NCBI RefSeq assembly: GCF_007558725.1 | Contig: NZ_VLPL01000003.1 | Coordinates: forward strand, 434,001-498,000 | Length of the DNA: 64,000 nucleotides | Direction of reading: 5' to 3' | Source: Fluviicola chungangensis | GTDB taxonomy: Bacteria > Bacteroidota > Bacteroidia > Flavobacteriales_D > Crocinitomicaceae | Program-made: the position numbers and the translations under genes | Shown: one piece after another, positions 8,688 through 15,987 of the stretch | Numbering within the stretch: the first letter of the stretch is position 1 | Layout: the number at the start of each line of letters is the position of its first letter | The notes under the pieces: model-generated | Told to the model about the DNA's origin: nothing | The model's input: the letters and a program-made list of their open reading frames with translations, nothing else | Database searches by the model: none

Positions 8688-8717
8688 AATCCTCTTGGCT
8701 CAGCCGGAGGATTTTTT
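8688..8717 (+). terminator. Rho-independent terminator after the YqeY-like gene
   Basis: AATCCTC and GAGGATT form a stem around TTGGCTCAGCCG, followed by a run of T. It ends 12 bases before the start of the next gene. Confidence 0.85.
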
Positions 8718-8729
8718 GTACCTTGTGGT

Positions 8730-9671
8730 ATGATCTTTCGATTTTTCTCTGTCTTATTTGTGTTCTTGATACTGCTCGCCTGTACGCACGACAAAGTCTC
8801 CCCGTATCGGAAGTATCAAACTCAAAATGTAATTATCATCGCCATTGATGGTCCGCGCTACTCTGAAACCTGGGGCGACCCGCTACGCATCAATATTCCG
8901 GTCCGGGACAGTTTATCCGCTTACGGAGCGTTATTCACTAATTTCAGGAACCTGGGAGAAACTTTCACTATTCCCGGACATACTGCGATTTGTACCGGAA
9001 ATTACCAATCCATTGCAAACGACGGATCACAATTGCCCAATTATCCTTCTATTTTCCAGATGTGGCTGAAAAGTACCAACGAAACCTACACCAAATGTGG
9101 GATCATTGGTTCAAAAGATAAGTTACGGGTATTGTCCAATTGCCTTTATCCGGATTACCAGGACCAGTATCGGCCATTTTTTAATTGTGGCGTGAACGGC
9201 GATGGCACAGGAGGTTACCGGGCTGATTCGGTAACGCTGGAAATCGCATTGAATGTCTTGGCAGCTAATCAACCGAAGTTGATGTTAATTGCATTTAAGG
9301 ATCCGGATTTTTTTGGGCATCAAGGCGATTCTGCACGGTATATCGATGCCATCCGAAAAACAGACGAATACCTTGGGATCATTTGGAATTATATCCAGAA
9401 CTCACCTGTTTATAAAGATAAAACCACGTTGATCATTACCAATGATCATGGAAGGCATCTCGATGGGATTTCAGATGGATATAAGAGTCACGGAGATAAT
9501 TGTGACGGATGCCGGCATATTGAGTTATTCGCATTGTCGCCCGATTTTAAATCCAATGTGCAGTTGAACACACCGTACGATCAATTGGATATTTCCGCCA
9601 CTATCGGTGAATTGCTTCATTTTCCCTTTTATACCGGGAAAGGAAAAGTAATGACAGAGTTGTTTAGGTAA
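8730..9671 (+). CDS. Alkaline-phosphatase-superfamily lipoprotein
   Basis: Probable exported metal-dependent phosphodiesterase or phosphatase of 313 residues. I place the start at the ATG giving MIFRFFSVLFVFLILLAC, a lipoprotein signal with the lipid-acceptor Cys at 18; a longer frame upstream would run through the terminator. Metal-site motifs of the superfamily are present in order: AIDGPR, the nucleophile region FTIPGHT, DPDFFGHQGD, NDHGRH and a later His in GCRHIEL. The substrate cannot be told from the sequence. It converges on the TetR gene with a 13-base gap. Sulfatase-type alternatives are less likely, as the nucleophile position carries Thr instead of a Cys/Ser sulfatase motif. Confidence 0.82.
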   Translation: MIFRFFSVLFVFLILLACTHDKVSPYRKYQTQNVIIIAIDGPRYSETWGDPLRINIPVRDSLSAYGALFTNFRNLGETFTIPGHTAICTGNYQSIANDGSQLPNYPSIFQMWLKSTNETYTKCGIIGSKDKLRVLSNCLYPDYQDQYRPFFNCGVNGDGTGGYRADSVTLEIALNVLAANQPKLMLIAFKDPDFFGHQGDSARYIDAIRKTDEYLGIIWNYIQNSPVYKDKTTLIITNDHGRHLDGISDGYKSHGDNCDGCRHIELFALSPDFKSNVQLNTPYDQLDISATIGELLHFPFYTGKGKVMTELFR

Positions 9672-9684
9672 TTGTCCGGCCAAA

Positions 9685-10296
9685 TCACAATCGCTTCAAT
9701 AAAAATTCTCTTTGAGAATCTTTCGTGAAATAAGGAAAGAACATTTCTACCAGTAAGTTGTGGTATTTGTCGACAGTTGTCTCCACGGGTTCTCCGTAAA
9801 CTTCTGCCGAAGCAATCCAGTAGTCACTGAAAACACGAATGCGTTCATTTAATCCGTCATATTCTCCTTCAAAAGCAGGTGCACGCATCACTCCGGATTT
9901 GATTGCCAGGTCAAATGAATGCAGGTACGTGGTTCGTCTCACCTCCTCCAATTGTTTGAAATGCTCATGCAATTTCGGATTTTCGCGCATATTCTGGTTG
10001 AAATCGATCATCAAAAAACGGTAACGGAACAAAGCCTCCATTCCCGCACGGGTGGAATCCAGTACAAATTGAAAGTTTATTTCTTCCGTATCCAGTTTTC
10101 CTTTCTCCTCGTTAAATACTTCCAGAAGTTGAAAATAAAGTGCTTCGATGATGTCCTCCCGGTGTTTGAAATGATAGTTCAGATTCCCCTGGCTGATAAA
10201 CATTTCTGAAGCAATCCTGCGCAAAGTAACATTGGGAACTCCGTAGGTGTTGAACAAGTTCAAGGCCGTTTGTAATATTTTATCCCGTGTTTTCAT
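9685..10296 (-). CDS. TetR/AcrR-family transcriptional regulator
   Basis: One-component regulator of 203 residues. The N-terminal helix-turn-helix (about 8-55) shows ILQTALNLFNTYGVPNVTLR followed by IASEMFISQGNLNYHFKHRE, a textbook TetR pattern. The C-terminal ligand/dimer domain is not recognisable in detail. It is divergent from the methyltransferase gene at 10372, and the 75-base gap contains a perfect inverted repeat and a repeated TTGACCTAA word over the likely promoter, so it very probably represses that gene and perhaps itself. The inducer is unknown. Confidence 0.93.
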   Translation of the reverse strand: MKTRDKILQTALNLFNTYGVPNVTLRRIASEMFISQGNLNYHFKHREDIIEALYFQLLEVFNEEKGKLDTEEINFQFVLDSTRAGMEALFRYRFLMIDFNQNMRENPKLHEHFKQLEEVRRTTYLHSFDLAIKSGVMRAPAFEGEYDGLNERIRVFSDYWIASAEVYGEPVETTVDKYHNLLVEMFFPYFTKDSQREFLLKRL

Positions 10297-10314
10297 ATTA
10301 ATTTTTTAGTAAAC

Positions 10315-10358
10315 TTGACCTAATTCAAATTGTTTTAGTACCTTTGACCTAAAGGTAC
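10315..10358 (+). promoter_or_regulatory. Promoter with overlapping TetR-type operator
   Basis: TTG at 10315 lies 21 bases before TACCTTTG at 10339-10346, a good match to the Bacteroidota -33/-7 promoter. GTACCTTT-GACCT-AAAGGTAC at 10338-10358 is a perfect inverted repeat covering the -7 element. TTGACCTAA occurs twice, at 10315-10323 and 10344-10352, so one copy covers each promoter element. The layout fits repression by the divergent TetR protein. Confidence 0.75.
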
Positions 10359-10371
10359 AAAATATTCTATC

Positions 10372-11178
10372 ATGAAACGTAAGCAGCTATTTGAATTTGA
10401 AGATCAAACATGGTTTCCTGCTTTTTTGAGAAATTATCTGACAGATTTTCTTCAGTTTATATCCAATCAATTTGACATTTATAAAAAGGTTACACCGTTT
10501 TTATCTGAATTGGTATCGGAAGATGGGAACCATACGATTGTGGATTTGGCATCAGGTGGCGGTGGTGGTTTGTATCGCTTGTCGAATCGTTTAAAGGAGC
10601 AGCATCCGGACTTGAAGATCATCCTCACCGATTATTACCCGAATCGGAAAGCGTTTGAATATGTTCATCAGCAATCCGCGAATTTCACTTATGAAAAAGA
10701 GTCAGTGGATGCGCGTAAGGTTCCTGAACGTTTAAAAGGGGTACGCACCCAGTTTTTATCTCTGCATCATTTCCGGGAAGAAGATGCGGTTCAGATCCTG
10801 AAAAATGCGGTAGACAACAACAGTCGGATTGCGCTGTTCGAATCACAGGAACGGAATGTAAAGAGTGTGCTTGCGATGACCTTTTCGCCTGTCAACGTGT
10901 TACTGATGACACCGTTTATTAAACCATTTTCACTTGGACGTATTTTCTTTACATATATCATTCCTTTGGTGCCGCTTTTTGTCATGCTCGATGGAATTCT
11001 TTCCGCTTTGCGCACGTATACTGTTCCGGAAATGGAGGAATTGGTAAACCGGGTAAAAGGACATGAAAACTACGATTGGAACATCGGTAAGGTGAAAAGT
11101 GGCCCGGTAACCATTTTGCATTTGATCGGAAAACCGAAAAGATTGAAAAATGATCAGCTGCGAGTGAATAATTGGTAA
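10372..11178 (+). CDS. SAM-dependent methyltransferase-like protein
   Basis: A 268-residue protein with a class I methyltransferase pattern: TIVDLASGGGGG at about 54-65 matches the SAM-binding glycine-rich motif I, and LKIILTDYYPN the acidic end of strand 2. The C-terminal half has a hydrophobic stretch (about 180-215, with LLMTPFIKPF and IIPLVPLFVML), which suggests membrane association. The acceptor is unknown; it could be a lipid or quinone-like compound, but this is a guess from hydrophobicity. It is controlled by an operator-bearing promoter shared with the divergent TetR gene, pointing to a small ligand-induced unit. Confidence 0.75.
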   Translation: MKRKQLFEFEDQTWFPAFLRNYLTDFLQFISNQFDIYKKVTPFLSELVSEDGNHTIVDLASGGGGGLYRLSNRLKEQHPDLKIILTDYYPNRKAFEYVHQQSANFTYEKESVDARKVPERLKGVRTQFLSLHHFREEDAVQILKNAVDNNSRIALFESQERNVKSVLAMTFSPVNVLLMTPFIKPFSLGRIFFTYIIPLVPLFVMLDGILSALRTYTVPEMEELVNRVKGHENYDWNIGKVKSGPVTILHLIGKPKRLKNDQLRVNNW

Positions 11179-11240
11179 AAGATGTCCCGGATAATTTACA
11201 ATTGTGTAATTGATAATTTTTAATTCACAAACCTATACAG

Positions 11241-11248
11241 TATCTTTG
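11241..11248 (+). promoter_or_regulatory. ahcY -7 promoter element
   Basis: TATCTTTG matches TAnnTTTG and lies 30 bases before the ahcY start. No clear -33 element at standard spacing was found. Confidence 0.6.
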
Positions 11249-11278
11249 CTGTCTTAAAATAAGAGCAAACAATCATTT

Positions 11279-12592
11279 ATGAGCAATACAACTGAAAAAT
11301 TAGCTTACAAAGTAAAAGACATTTCACTTGCTGAGTGGGGTCGTAAAGAGATCGTTTTAGCAGAAGCTGAAATGCCAGGATTAATGTCCTTACGTGCGGA
11401 ATACGGCGCAAAAAAACCATTAAAGGGAGCGCGTATTGCAGGATGTTTACACATGACAATTCAAACAGCTGTTTTAATTGAAACATTGGTTGAATTGGGA
11501 GCTGAAGTTACCTGGTCTTCTTGTAACATCTTCTCAACGCAGGATCACGCTGCTGCTGCAATTGCTGCTGCAGGAATTCCTGTTTATGCGTGGAAAGGAA
11601 TGAACGAGGAGGAGTTTGACTGGTGTATTGAGCAAACTTTGTTCGCATTCGAAGGTGGAAAACCATTGAACATGATTCTGGACGACGGTGGTGATTTAAC
11701 AAACATGGTGTTTGACCGCTTCCCTGAATTGACAGCAGATATCCGCGGATTATCCGAAGAAACAACAACGGGTGTTCACCGTCTGTATGAGCGCAAGAAA
11801 AACGGAACATTGGTAATGCCTGCAATCAACGTAAATGATTCGGTTACCAAATCAAAATTCGATAACAAATACGGATGTAAAGAATCTTTAGTGGATTCTA
11901 TCCGTCGTGCTACGGACGTGATGATGGCAGGTAAAGTTGCTGTAGTTTGTGGTTACGGAGATGTTGGTAAAGGTTCAGCGGCTTCCTTGCGTGGAGCAGG
12001 AGCTCGTGTAATTGTTACTGAAATTGACCCGATCTGTGCGTTGCAAGCTGCAATGGACGGATTTGAAGTAAAGAAATTGGATAGCGTCGTTCACAATGTG
12101 GATATCGTGGTAACAACGACAGGAAACAAAGACATTGTAATGGGGCGTCATTTCGAGAAAATGAAAGATAAAACAATCGTTTGTAACATTGGTCACTTCG
12201 ATAACGAAATCGATATGGCTTGGTTGAATTCAAACTACGGTTCTACTAAATCTACAGTAAAACCACAAGTGGATATTTACAATGTAAAAGGAAACGATGT
12301 GATTATCCTTGCTGAAGGTCGTTTGGTGAACCTGGGTTGTGCAACCGGTCACCCTTCATTCGTAATGTCGAATTCATTTACAAACCAAACATTGGCTCAA
12401 TTGGAATTGTGGGAAAATTCTGCAAACTATGAGAACGATGTATACGTGTTGCCGAAACATTTGGATGAGAAAGTAGCTCGTTTGCATTTGGCTAAGATTG
12501 GTGTGGAATTGGAAACATTGACACAGGACCAGGCAGATTACATCGGTGTAACTGTTGAAGGTCCGTTCAAATCGGATGCTTACAGATACTAA
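11279..12592 (+). CDS. ahcY: Adenosylhomocysteinase
   Basis: Cytosolic NAD-dependent enzyme that splits S-adenosylhomocysteine to adenosine and homocysteine in the methyl cycle. The Rossmann motif is [13 protein letters not shown] and the substrate-site pieces [22 protein letters not shown] and [11 protein letters not shown] are all present. The C-terminus [10 protein letters not shown] is the conserved tail whose Lys and Tyr complete the NAD site. Length is 437 residues. It has its own TATCTTTG promoter element and a strong terminator after it, so it is monocistronic. Clearing the product of methylation fits with methyltransferase genes nearby, but is a general need. Confidence 0.98.
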   Translation: MSNTTEKLAYKVKDISLAEWGRKEIVLAEAEMPGLMSLRAEYGAKKPLKGARIAGCLHMTIQTAVLIETLVELGAEVTWSSCNIFSTQDHAAAAIAAAGIPVYAWKGMNEEEFDWCIEQTLFAFEGGKPLNMILDDGGDLTNMVFDRFPELTADIRGLSEETTTGVHRLYERKKNGTLVMPAINVNDSVTKSKFDNKYGCKESLVDSIRRATDVMMAGKVAVVCGYGDVGKGSAASLRGAGARVIVTEIDPICALQAAMDGFEVKKLDSVVHNVDIVVTTTGNKDIVMGRHFEKMKDKTIVCNIGHFDNEIDMAWLNSNYGSTKSTVKPQVDIYNVKGNDVIILAEGRLVNLGCATGHPSFVMSNSFTNQTLAQLELWENSANYENDVYVLPKHLDEKVARLHLAKIGVELETLTQDQADYIGVTVEGPFKSDAYRY

Positions 12593-12612
12593 GAAACAGC
12601 TAGTATATATTG

Positions 12613-12650
12613 AAAAAGGGATCTCAGCCTCGGCGAAGATCCCTTTTTTT
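12613..12650 (+). terminator. ahcY terminator
   Basis: AAAAAGGGATCT pairs with AGATCCCTTTTT around a loop containing GCCTCGGC; a T-run follows on both strands. Confidence 0.9.
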
Positions 12651-12689
12651 GCTTCCTGCAGATGGCACACAGAAGTAATAATAACTTAA

Positions 12690-12719
12690 TTGGATAATTT
12701 ACCAGATTCACTAATTTTG
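12690..12719 (+). promoter_or_regulatory. Promoter of the glycosyltransferase gene
   Basis: TTG at 12690 and TAATTTTG at 12712-12719 are 19 bases apart, a good -33/-7 pair. The -7 element ends only four bases before the ATG at 12724, so the transcript may be leaderless. Confidence 0.65.
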
Positions 12720-12723
12720 TTTC

Positions 12724-14241
12724 ATGCAATTTTCTGAAAGAATTAAAACCATAGATTGGACATCGCTCCAAACCATCTTATTTGTTGGATTGATCGTCCG
12801 ATTAATAGCTGCAATTTTCTCAGAAGGTTACAGTATGCATGATGATCATTTTTTGGTCATCGAAGCTGCCGGTTCCTGGGCAGATGGATTTGATTACAAT
12901 CATTGGCTTCCGTGGAATAAACCGGCCGGTGCAGCACCGGAAGGGCACAGTTTTACCTATGTTGGTTTGAATTACCTGTTTTTCTCTGCTTTGAAGTCGA
13001 TAGGGATTTCAGATCCTAAAACACTTATGCTAATAAACCGAGTTGTTCATGCCTTCTTTTCATTGCTGGTTATCCGATTCGGGTATTTGATCACTGAAAA
13101 GTTATCCAACAAGAAAACAGCGGCGTATGTTGGCTGGTTACTGGCACTTTTATGGGCAATGCCTTTCCTTTCTGTCAGAAACCTGGTGGAAGTGGTGAGC
13201 ATTCCATTCCTGATGTGGGCAGTCTGGCTGAGTTTGAAAGACAACAAATGGGCATTGTTTTATGCCGGGTTGCTGATAGGAGTAGCCATTTCTTTTCGTT
13301 ACCAGATTACAATTTATGCAGTTGGTTTGGGGATTTATTATCTCATTAAAGGGGAGTGGAGAAAATTGATCTTAATGAGTACGGGGTCTCTGGTGATGTT
13401 TCTGCTGACACAAGGCGTGGTAGATTACTTCATTTGGGGATATCCGTTCGCTGAATTCAAAGGGTATGTGGTTTATAACATGAACGAAGGAACCCGCTAC
13501 ATGAAAAATGCGAATTACTTCATGTATTTCTATGTACTTTTCGGGTTTTTACTGTTTCCACTCGGAATTCTGGCTTTGATAGCTTATTTCAAGTCTGCCA
13601 GGAAGTACCTCATTTTGTTTATTCCTACTTTCGTTTTCCTCTTATTTCACACCATCTTTCCAAACAGGCAGGAACGGTTTATTTTGACAATTTTTCCCTT
13701 GGTAGTCATCCTGGTTTTCCTTGGGATAGAACAACTCCGGGTACGCAAGTTCTGGAATGGTTTCTGGAAAGTTTCCTGGATCGGATTTTGGATTTTAAAT
13801 ATTCCGCTCTTTTGCATCGTAACGGTGATGCCTTCAAAGAAATCACGGGTGAATACCATGTATGCGCTGTATGGGAAAACGCATGGGGATGAACACATTT
13901 TAATTGAAGCAACAGGAGAAACCAATCCGGAAATGATGCCGTATTTCTATTCGGGAAAATGGCAGTATACGATTCTGGAACGCTGGAATACGGATACCAT
14001 TAATCCGGCAAGCTATTATACTGTTGAACCACAGGATTATATTTTCTTCTTTGGACAGAAGAATTTGGAACAGCGTATTGATACCTTCAAGGTAATTTAT
14101 CCGGATATGCATTTGGAATCCCAGATAGAACCGGGGTTCGTAGATAAATTCTTACACGGAATAAATCCAAGAAATTCGAACTCATATGTAGAGATCTGGA
14201 AAACCGAAGCGGATGGGAGTTCAAAAGAGTTCAAAAAATAA
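12724..14241 (+). CDS. GT22-like integral membrane glycosyltransferase
   Basis: A 505-residue polytopic membrane protein with about nine hydrophobic segments between residues 15 and 380 and a soluble C-terminal part. Two features suggest a GT-C fold lipid-linked-sugar transferase: the acidic pair D40-D41 in the first extracytoplasmic loop (SMHDDHFLV) and NRQERF at 314-319, resembling the HKEERF motif of the Alg9/PIG-B (GT22) family. It would transfer a sugar from a lipid carrier on the outer face of the inner membrane; donor and acceptor are unknown. Flanked by a terminator upstream and a convergent lipoprotein gene downstream, it looks monocistronic. Confidence 0.75.
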   Translation: MQFSERIKTIDWTSLQTILFVGLIVRLIAAIFSEGYSMHDDHFLVIEAAGSWADGFDYNHWLPWNKPAGAAPEGHSFTYVGLNYLFFSALKSIGISDPKTLMLINRVVHAFFSLLVIRFGYLITEKLSNKKTAAYVGWLLALLWAMPFLSVRNLVEVVSIPFLMWAVWLSLKDNKWALFYAGLLIGVAISFRYQITIYAVGLGIYYLIKGEWRKLILMSTGSLVMFLLTQGVVDYFIWGYPFAEFKGYVVYNMNEGTRYMKNANYFMYFYVLFGFLLFPLGILALIAYFKSARKYLILFIPTFVFLLFHTIFPNRQERFILTIFPLVVILVFLGIEQLRVRKFWNGFWKVSWIGFWILNIPLFCIVTVMPSKKSRVNTMYALYGKTHGDEHILIEATGETNPEMMPYFYSGKWQYTILERWNTDTINPASYYTVEPQDYIFFFGQKNLEQRIDTFKVIYPDMHLESQIEPGFVDKFLHGINPRNSNSYVEIWKTEADGSSKEFKK

Positions 14242-14308
14242 GTTTAGGGGATCAGATAAAATCAATAAAGTAAAAAGTTTTCATTTAGAAACTTGAACGA
14301 TTGAACTA

Positions 14309-14731
14309 TCAGTTATAAATCCGCAACAAGTTACTTCCGTTCCAGATAGCCTGATATTTGCGCAAGCCCCAGCTGGATCCCGAAATGGGAGATCCGTCAT
14401 ACATCGAAAAAACGGCACCCGAACAGGGATCTTTTAATTGCAGGAAATTGGTGGAATCTGCTGTTAATCCCGTGGCGCATACATTGTCCGGATCTTCCGG
14501 AGACATGCGCTCCCAGGCTACAAAAACGTCCAGGGATTGTCTGTAGACAACAATTCCTTTTATTCCGCCTGAAACGTAAGACCAGCCTCCCACGCTGTTC
14601 AGTTCCTGGTATGAGGGTAAAGTCAAATCGATCTGAAAATCGAATGCAACACTCGGAACCGGGTGTGTCCTGTTTTTTTTACAAGAAACGCCGGCTAAGA
14701 CTAAAATCAATAAAAAGATTCGTATTTTCAC
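14309..14731 (-). CDS. Rieske-like lipoprotein lacking iron-sulfur ligands
   Basis: A 140-residue lipoprotein: signal MKIRIFLLILVLAGVSC with the lipobox Cys at 17. The C-terminal part (about 50-140) has the shape of small Bacteroidota Rieske-like lipoproteins, with VYRQSLDVFVAWERMSP in place of the first ligand box and DPCSGAVFSMYDG in place of the second, ending GLRKYQAIWNGSNLLRIYN-like beta strands. The expected Cys/His ligands are replaced (Met/Glu in box 1; Asp101 and Ser104 in box 2), so a 2Fe-2S cluster is unlikely. The fold call is by pattern only. It is divergent from the small basic protein gene at 14757. Confidence 0.6.
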   Translation of the reverse strand: MKIRIFLLILVLAGVSCKKNRTHPVPSVAFDFQIDLTLPSYQELNSVGGWSYVSGGIKGIVVYRQSLDVFVAWERMSPEDPDNVCATGLTADSTNFLQLKDPCSGAVFSMYDGSPISGSSWGLRKYQAIWNGSNLLRIYN

Positions 14732-14756
14732 TTTACCTTATTGGAATGACAAAATT

Positions 14757-15032
14757 ATGAAGTTAAGAACGATTTTACAAGGGATTGTATTGTGTGGGCT
14801 GTTTATTTTTGGCGCGGGATCTGTGACTTCATCCTATGGCCAGGACGGATCTGTTGCCAAAGCCGAGAAAACGATCGCAAAACGCAGAAAGAAAGAAGCC
14901 AAAGCCGCCAAAAAGGAAGCAAAGAAATCCAAAAAAGCTTTTTGGGCAAGGCAATCCAAAGCCGCCAAGAAAAGTGTCAAGCGAAATGCAAAACGCCAAA
15001 AAAGAGCGAAACGGCAGTCGAATGGCTGGTAA
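14757..15032 (+). CDS. Small secreted Lys/Ala-rich basic protein
   Basis: A 91-residue protein with a signal peptide (about 1-28, ending SSYGQ) and a mature part made almost entirely of Lys, Ala and Arg, with repeated KKEAKKAKK-like units and a C-terminal RQSNGW. It is strongly basic and probably helical. I recognise no family; such composition could bind DNA, polyanionic polysaccharide or lipopolysaccharide. The clean signal peptide and the divergent position relative to 14309-14731 support it as a real gene. Two other open frames over the same bases lack such features. Confidence 0.55.
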   Translation: MKLRTILQGIVLCGLFIFGAGSVTSSYGQDGSVAKAEKTIAKRRKKEAKAAKKEAKKSKKAFWARQSKAAKKSVKRNAKRQKRAKRQSNGW

Positions 15033-15044
15033 AACAAGTTCAAT

Positions 15045-15116
15045 AGGTTCAAATGTTTAAAATGTTGCAATTTTGAACTCATTTTGAACTCATTTTGAAC
15101 TCATTTTGAACTCTTG
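15045..15116. repeat. Inverted array with four perfect 11-base tandem repeats
   Basis: The right arm, 15070-15113, is four exact copies of ATTTTGAACTC. The left arm has GTTCAATAG, GTTCAAATG and TTTAAAATG, the approximate complement. It lies between convergent genes, so it could act as a bidirectional terminator or be a repeat expanded by slippage. Confidence 0.8.
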
Positions 15117-15120
15117 ATAC

Positions 15121-15987
15121 TTAAACAAACAACTTCTCTTCCCAGTCTTCTGCCTCTTCTTCCGACAGTAAATTCAATTTTTTCAGATAATGGGTTGTCT
15201 TCTCAAATGCAAGCGGATACTCAGCCCCTTTATAATTCCAATCCGTTTCTGATAACCATTGTTTTACCTGTTCCAATGGCAGGTTGTAGCGCCAGGAGAT
15301 CATTTCTGCAGAATCTGGCTGTTTCTTTACTTCCAATGCCTTTTGGTTAACGATTGCGCACATTTTCTTTAACATTTCCGGATATTTCTCTGCGATTTCC
15401 GTGCGTGCCGCGATAACAAAACACGGCCATGGAGTGATCACGTCGCCTACATAGTCACATTTTCCCTGTTCTACAAAAGGAAAAGTCGTATACTTTTCCC
15501 AAAGGAAAGCCTGGGCTTCATTGTTTTCCAATGCCCACAATCCTCCGTAAACGTCACCGATAACGTTAAATTTCAAGTCCTCCAAGCCCCAGTCGTACTG
15601 ATCTGCCATCACGTATGCCATTAAATGAGATCCGGAACCATAGCGCGAAATAGCGAAAGTTTGGTCTTTGACGTCTTCCGGTTTTTTGATCGCACCTTTA
15701 TTGGGAACGTGAATTCCCCAGCTTAAGGGGGAAACGACGTATACTTCCAGGATTTTGGCATCCAAACCCTGTAGAATGGACTTGGTAATTCCTTCCGTCA
15801 AAAGTACAGCAATATCAAGCGATTCTGTTTCCAGTCCGCGGATCATTTGTCCCGTTCCGCCACTCATGTCAGACCAATGCAGATTTAACCCGATTTCCTG
15901 GAAGCGGCCTTCTTCAATTGCCAATCTCCAGGGTAAATTAAAATGTTCAGGAACACCACCAATCTTAAGACCTAATTCGTTTGTCAT
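15121..15987 (-). CDS. SsuA/THI5-like substrate-binding-fold protein, no signal peptide
   Basis: A 288-residue protein with a type II periplasmic-binding fold resembling the NMT1/SsuA/THI5 group: the start GLKIGGVPEHFNLPW, then EEGRFQEIGLNL, LETESLDIAVLLTEG and FAISRYGSGSHLMAYVM are the expected landmarks. It has no signal peptide or lipobox, so it should be cytosolic, unlike transporter-associated binding proteins. Its ATG overlaps the stop of the ABC half-transporter gene upstream (ATGA), so the two are translationally coupled. It may bind a pyrimidine-like or other small ligand in the cytosol, or be an enzyme of the THI5 type; neither can be decided here. Confidence 0.75.
   Translation of the reverse strand: MTNELGLKIGGVPEHFNLPWRLAIEEGRFQEIGLNLHWSDMSGGTGQMIRGLETESLDIAVLLTEGITKSILQGLDAKILEVYVVSPLSWGIHVPNKGAIKKPEDVKDQTFAISRYGSGSHLMAYVMADQYDWGLEDLKFNVIGDVYGGLWALENNEAQAFLWEKYTTFPFVEQGKCDYVGDVITPWPCFVIAARTEIAEKYPEMLKKMCAIVNQKALEVKKQPDSAEMISWRYNLPLEQVKQWLSETDWNYKGAEYPLAFEKTTHYLKKLNLLSEEEAEDWEEKLFV

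Noticed and set aside
8679-8729. Upstream extension of the phosphatase lipoprotein
   Set aside because: It would be translated from a terminator hairpin and hides the lipoprotein signal; the ATG at 8730 is better.
14792-15060. Two alternative frames over the Lys-rich secreted protein gene
   Set aside because: They lack a signal peptide and arise from the A-rich codon pattern of the real gene.
15070-15113. Possible CRISPR-like tandem repeats
   Set aside because: Units are only 11 bases with no spacers and no cas genes nearby; a simple tandem repeat.
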